Shown piece after piece: positions 62,939 through 64,000 of a DNA stretch of 64,000 nucleotides. A model generated the notes under the pieces. The model saw only the letters and a program-made list of their open reading frames with translations. It searched no databases and was not told the origin of the DNA. Where the stretch lies: the NCBI RefSeq assembly GCF_030248535.1, contig NZ_JAHGAJ010000037.1, forward strand, positions 1 through 64,000. Reading direction: 5' to 3'. Position numbers and translations under genes: made by a program. Each line of letters opens with the position of its first letter. The first letter of the stretch is position 1. The DNA comes from Vibrio sp. D404a (GTDB taxonomy: Bacteria > Pseudomonadota > Gammaproteobacteria > Enterobacterales > Vibrionaceae).

Positions 62939-63670
62939 ATGAGAATCCCTCGAATTCACCACCCAGAGCCCATTCAACAATTAGGTTCTCTTGCACTTGG
63001 CGAGGATGCTGCAGGGCATGTTGGGCGCGTTTTACGCATGAAAGAGGGTCAAGAGGTTCTGCTTTTTGACGGCACTGGCGCTGAATTTCCTGCGACCATT
63101 TCTGAAGTCTCTAAAAAGAATGTCACTGTCGATGTGACAGAGCGCATCGAGCGCAGCAGTGAGTCACCATTGGACCTACACCTTGGTCAGGTTATCTCAC
63201 GTGGCGATAAAATGGAGTTCACAATCCAGAAGTCTGTAGAGCTTGGCGTTAACACCATCACACCACTTATCTCTGAACGCTGCGGGGTAAAACTTGATGC
63301 TAAGCGTTTTGAGAAGAAACTCGCTCAGTGGCAAAAGATAGCTATTGCAGCTTGCGAACAGTGTGGACGCAATACCGTTCCTGTGATTCGTCCAATCATG
63401 CAGCTTGAAGAGTGGTGCAGCGAACCAAGTGAAGCATTGAAGCTTAACCTACACCCGCGAGCGAAATACTCCATCAATACCCTGCCAGAACCAATTAGCA
63501 AGGTCCGCCTACTGATTGGCCCGGAAGGTGGACTGTCTGCTGAAGAGATCAGCATGACCGAAGAATACAAATTTGAAGAGACGCTGCTTGGTCCACGTGT
63601 ACTACGCACTGAGACAGCGGCTCTTACCGCAATTACAGCTTTACAAGTTCGTTTCGGCGATCTTGGTTAA
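62939..63670 (+). CDS. rsmE: 16S rRNA (uracil-1498-N3)-methyltransferase RsmE
   Basis: SAM-dependent SPOUT-class enzyme methylating U1498 in the 30S decoding region. N-terminal PUA-like domain (MRIPRIHHPEPIQQLGSLAL, VGRVLRMKEGQEVLLFDG) and the C-terminal knotted domain with VRLLIGPEGGLSAEEI near 187-202 and LGPRVLRTETAALTAI near 221-236. 243 residues is typical. It is followed 13 bases later by gshB, as in E. coli. Confidence 0.97.
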   Translation: MRIPRIHHPEPIQQLGSLALGEDAAGHVGRVLRMKEGQEVLLFDGTGAEFPATISEVSKKNVTVDVTERIERSSESPLDLHLGQVISRGDKMEFTIQKSVELGVNTITPLISERCGVKLDAKRFEKKLAQWQKIAIAACEQCGRNTVPVIRPIMQLEEWCSEPSEALKLNLHPRAKYSINTLPEPISKVRLLIGPEGGLSAEEISMTEEYKFEETLLGPRVLRTETAALTAITALQVRFGDLG

Positions 63671-63683
63671 ACGGAGAAAAATA

Positions 63684-64000
63684 ATGATCAAACTCGGTAT
63701 CGTGATGGACCCTATCTCGTCCATCAACATCAAGAAAGACTCTAGCTTTGCCATGATGCTTGAAGCGCAACGCCGCGGTTACGAAATCCACTACATGGAA
63801 ATGAACGACCTTCACCTAGATCAAGGTGTTGCGATTGCCGACACTAAAGTCGTTGAGCTAAAAGAAGATCCAAACGGCTGGTATGAATTCAAATCAGAAC
63901 AAACGATCGCTTTGGCTGATTTAGATGCAGTGCTAATGCGTAAAGATCCTCCGTTTGATACAGAATACATCTACGCGACTTACATCCTAGAGCGCGCAGA
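63684..64000 (+). CDS. gshB: glutathione synthetase, N-terminal part (runs off the window)
   Basis: Joins gamma-glutamylcysteine and glycine with ATP, the second step of glutathione synthesis. The visible 105 residues start MIKLGIVMDPISSINIKKDS and contain AMMLEAQRRGYEIHYME and VLMRKDPPFDTEYIYATYILE, which are typical of bacterial GshB. GGAG lies upstream of the ATG. About two thirds of the gene is outside the window. Confidence 0.96.
   Translation, partial: MIKLGIVMDPISSINIKKDSSFAMMLEAQRRGYEIHYMEMNDLHLDQGVAIADTKVVELKEDPNGWYEFKSEQTIALADLDAVLMRKDPPFDTEYIYATYILERA

Overview
This is an ordinary housekeeping stretch of a gammaproteobacterial main chromosome, almost certainly a Vibrio (chromosome 1). 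The grounds are the gene content and order (csrA-lysC-alaS-recA, mutS/rpoS, rpoE-rseABC-lepA-lepB-rnc-era-recO-pdxJ-acpS, ygfB/zapA-ssrS-fau-rpiA-serA, argP/argO-mscS-fbaA-pgk-epd-tkt/metK), vibrio-like protein sequences throughout, moderate G+C, and an endA of the secreted vibrio Dns/Vvn type. The species cannot be fixed from the sequence alone. No prophage, transposase, integrase, CRISPR array or defence island was seen.

Layout. 1-500: a minus-strand Ser(GCT)/Arg(ACG) tRNA array with a strong promoter. 890-7770 (minus): csrA, lysC, alaS, an unrecognised 92-residue gene in the place where recX usually sits, recA with a LexA-box promoter, and pncC. 7900-10461 (plus): mutS, converging on a minus-strand block (10547-16546) of rpoS, nlpD, pcm, surE, truD, ispF, ispD and ftsB. 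16948-24898 (minus): eno-pyrG, mazG, relA, rlmD. 25064-27877 (plus): the hybrid kinase barA. 28000-37227 (minus): acpS, pdxJ, recO, era, rnc, lepB, lepA, rseC, rseB, rseA, rpoE. 37617-39227 (plus): nadB. 39247-39892 (minus): ygfX-sdhE. 40061-42289 (plus): ygfZ, a YbaK-family deacylase, a candidate structured RNA and a 68-residue protein. 42385-45433 (minus): ubiI, ubiH, ygfB. 45740-49082 (plus): zapA, 6S RNA, fau, rpiA, serA. 49175-58733 is mostly minus: yggE, argP, (argO plus), mscS, fbaA, pgk, epd, tkt. 59081-64000 (plus): metK, a DUF2189 membrane protein, sprT, endA, rsmE and the start of gshB.

How the genes fit together. The window gathers several global regulators: CsrA and the BarA kinase that acts on it through the Csr sRNAs, RelA (ppGpp), RpoS, RpoE with its anti-sigma system, 6S RNA and ArgP. 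It also holds DNA repair (RecA, MutS, RecO), translation and ribosome maturation factors (AlaS, LepA, Era, RNase III, RlmD, RsmE, TruD, tRNAs), and a block of central carbon metabolism (Eno, FbaA, Pgk, Epd, Tkt, RpiA). Regulatory sites visible in the DNA include an SOS box at recA, a sigma-E promoter at rpoE, MetJ boxes at metK, and a GCAAACGTT-type dyad upstream of fbaA, tkt, rpiA and serA.

The least explained parts are between genes: a roughly 100-bp MITE-like repeat with inverted ends (two copies plus a decayed one), an 87-bp attC-like hairpin after relA, a three-hairpin RNA candidate at about 41650-41790, a 27-bp tandem repeat and a long hairpin downstream of recA, and the replacement of recX by an orphan gene. 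No clear new multi-gene system was found; these intergenic elements are the best leads.
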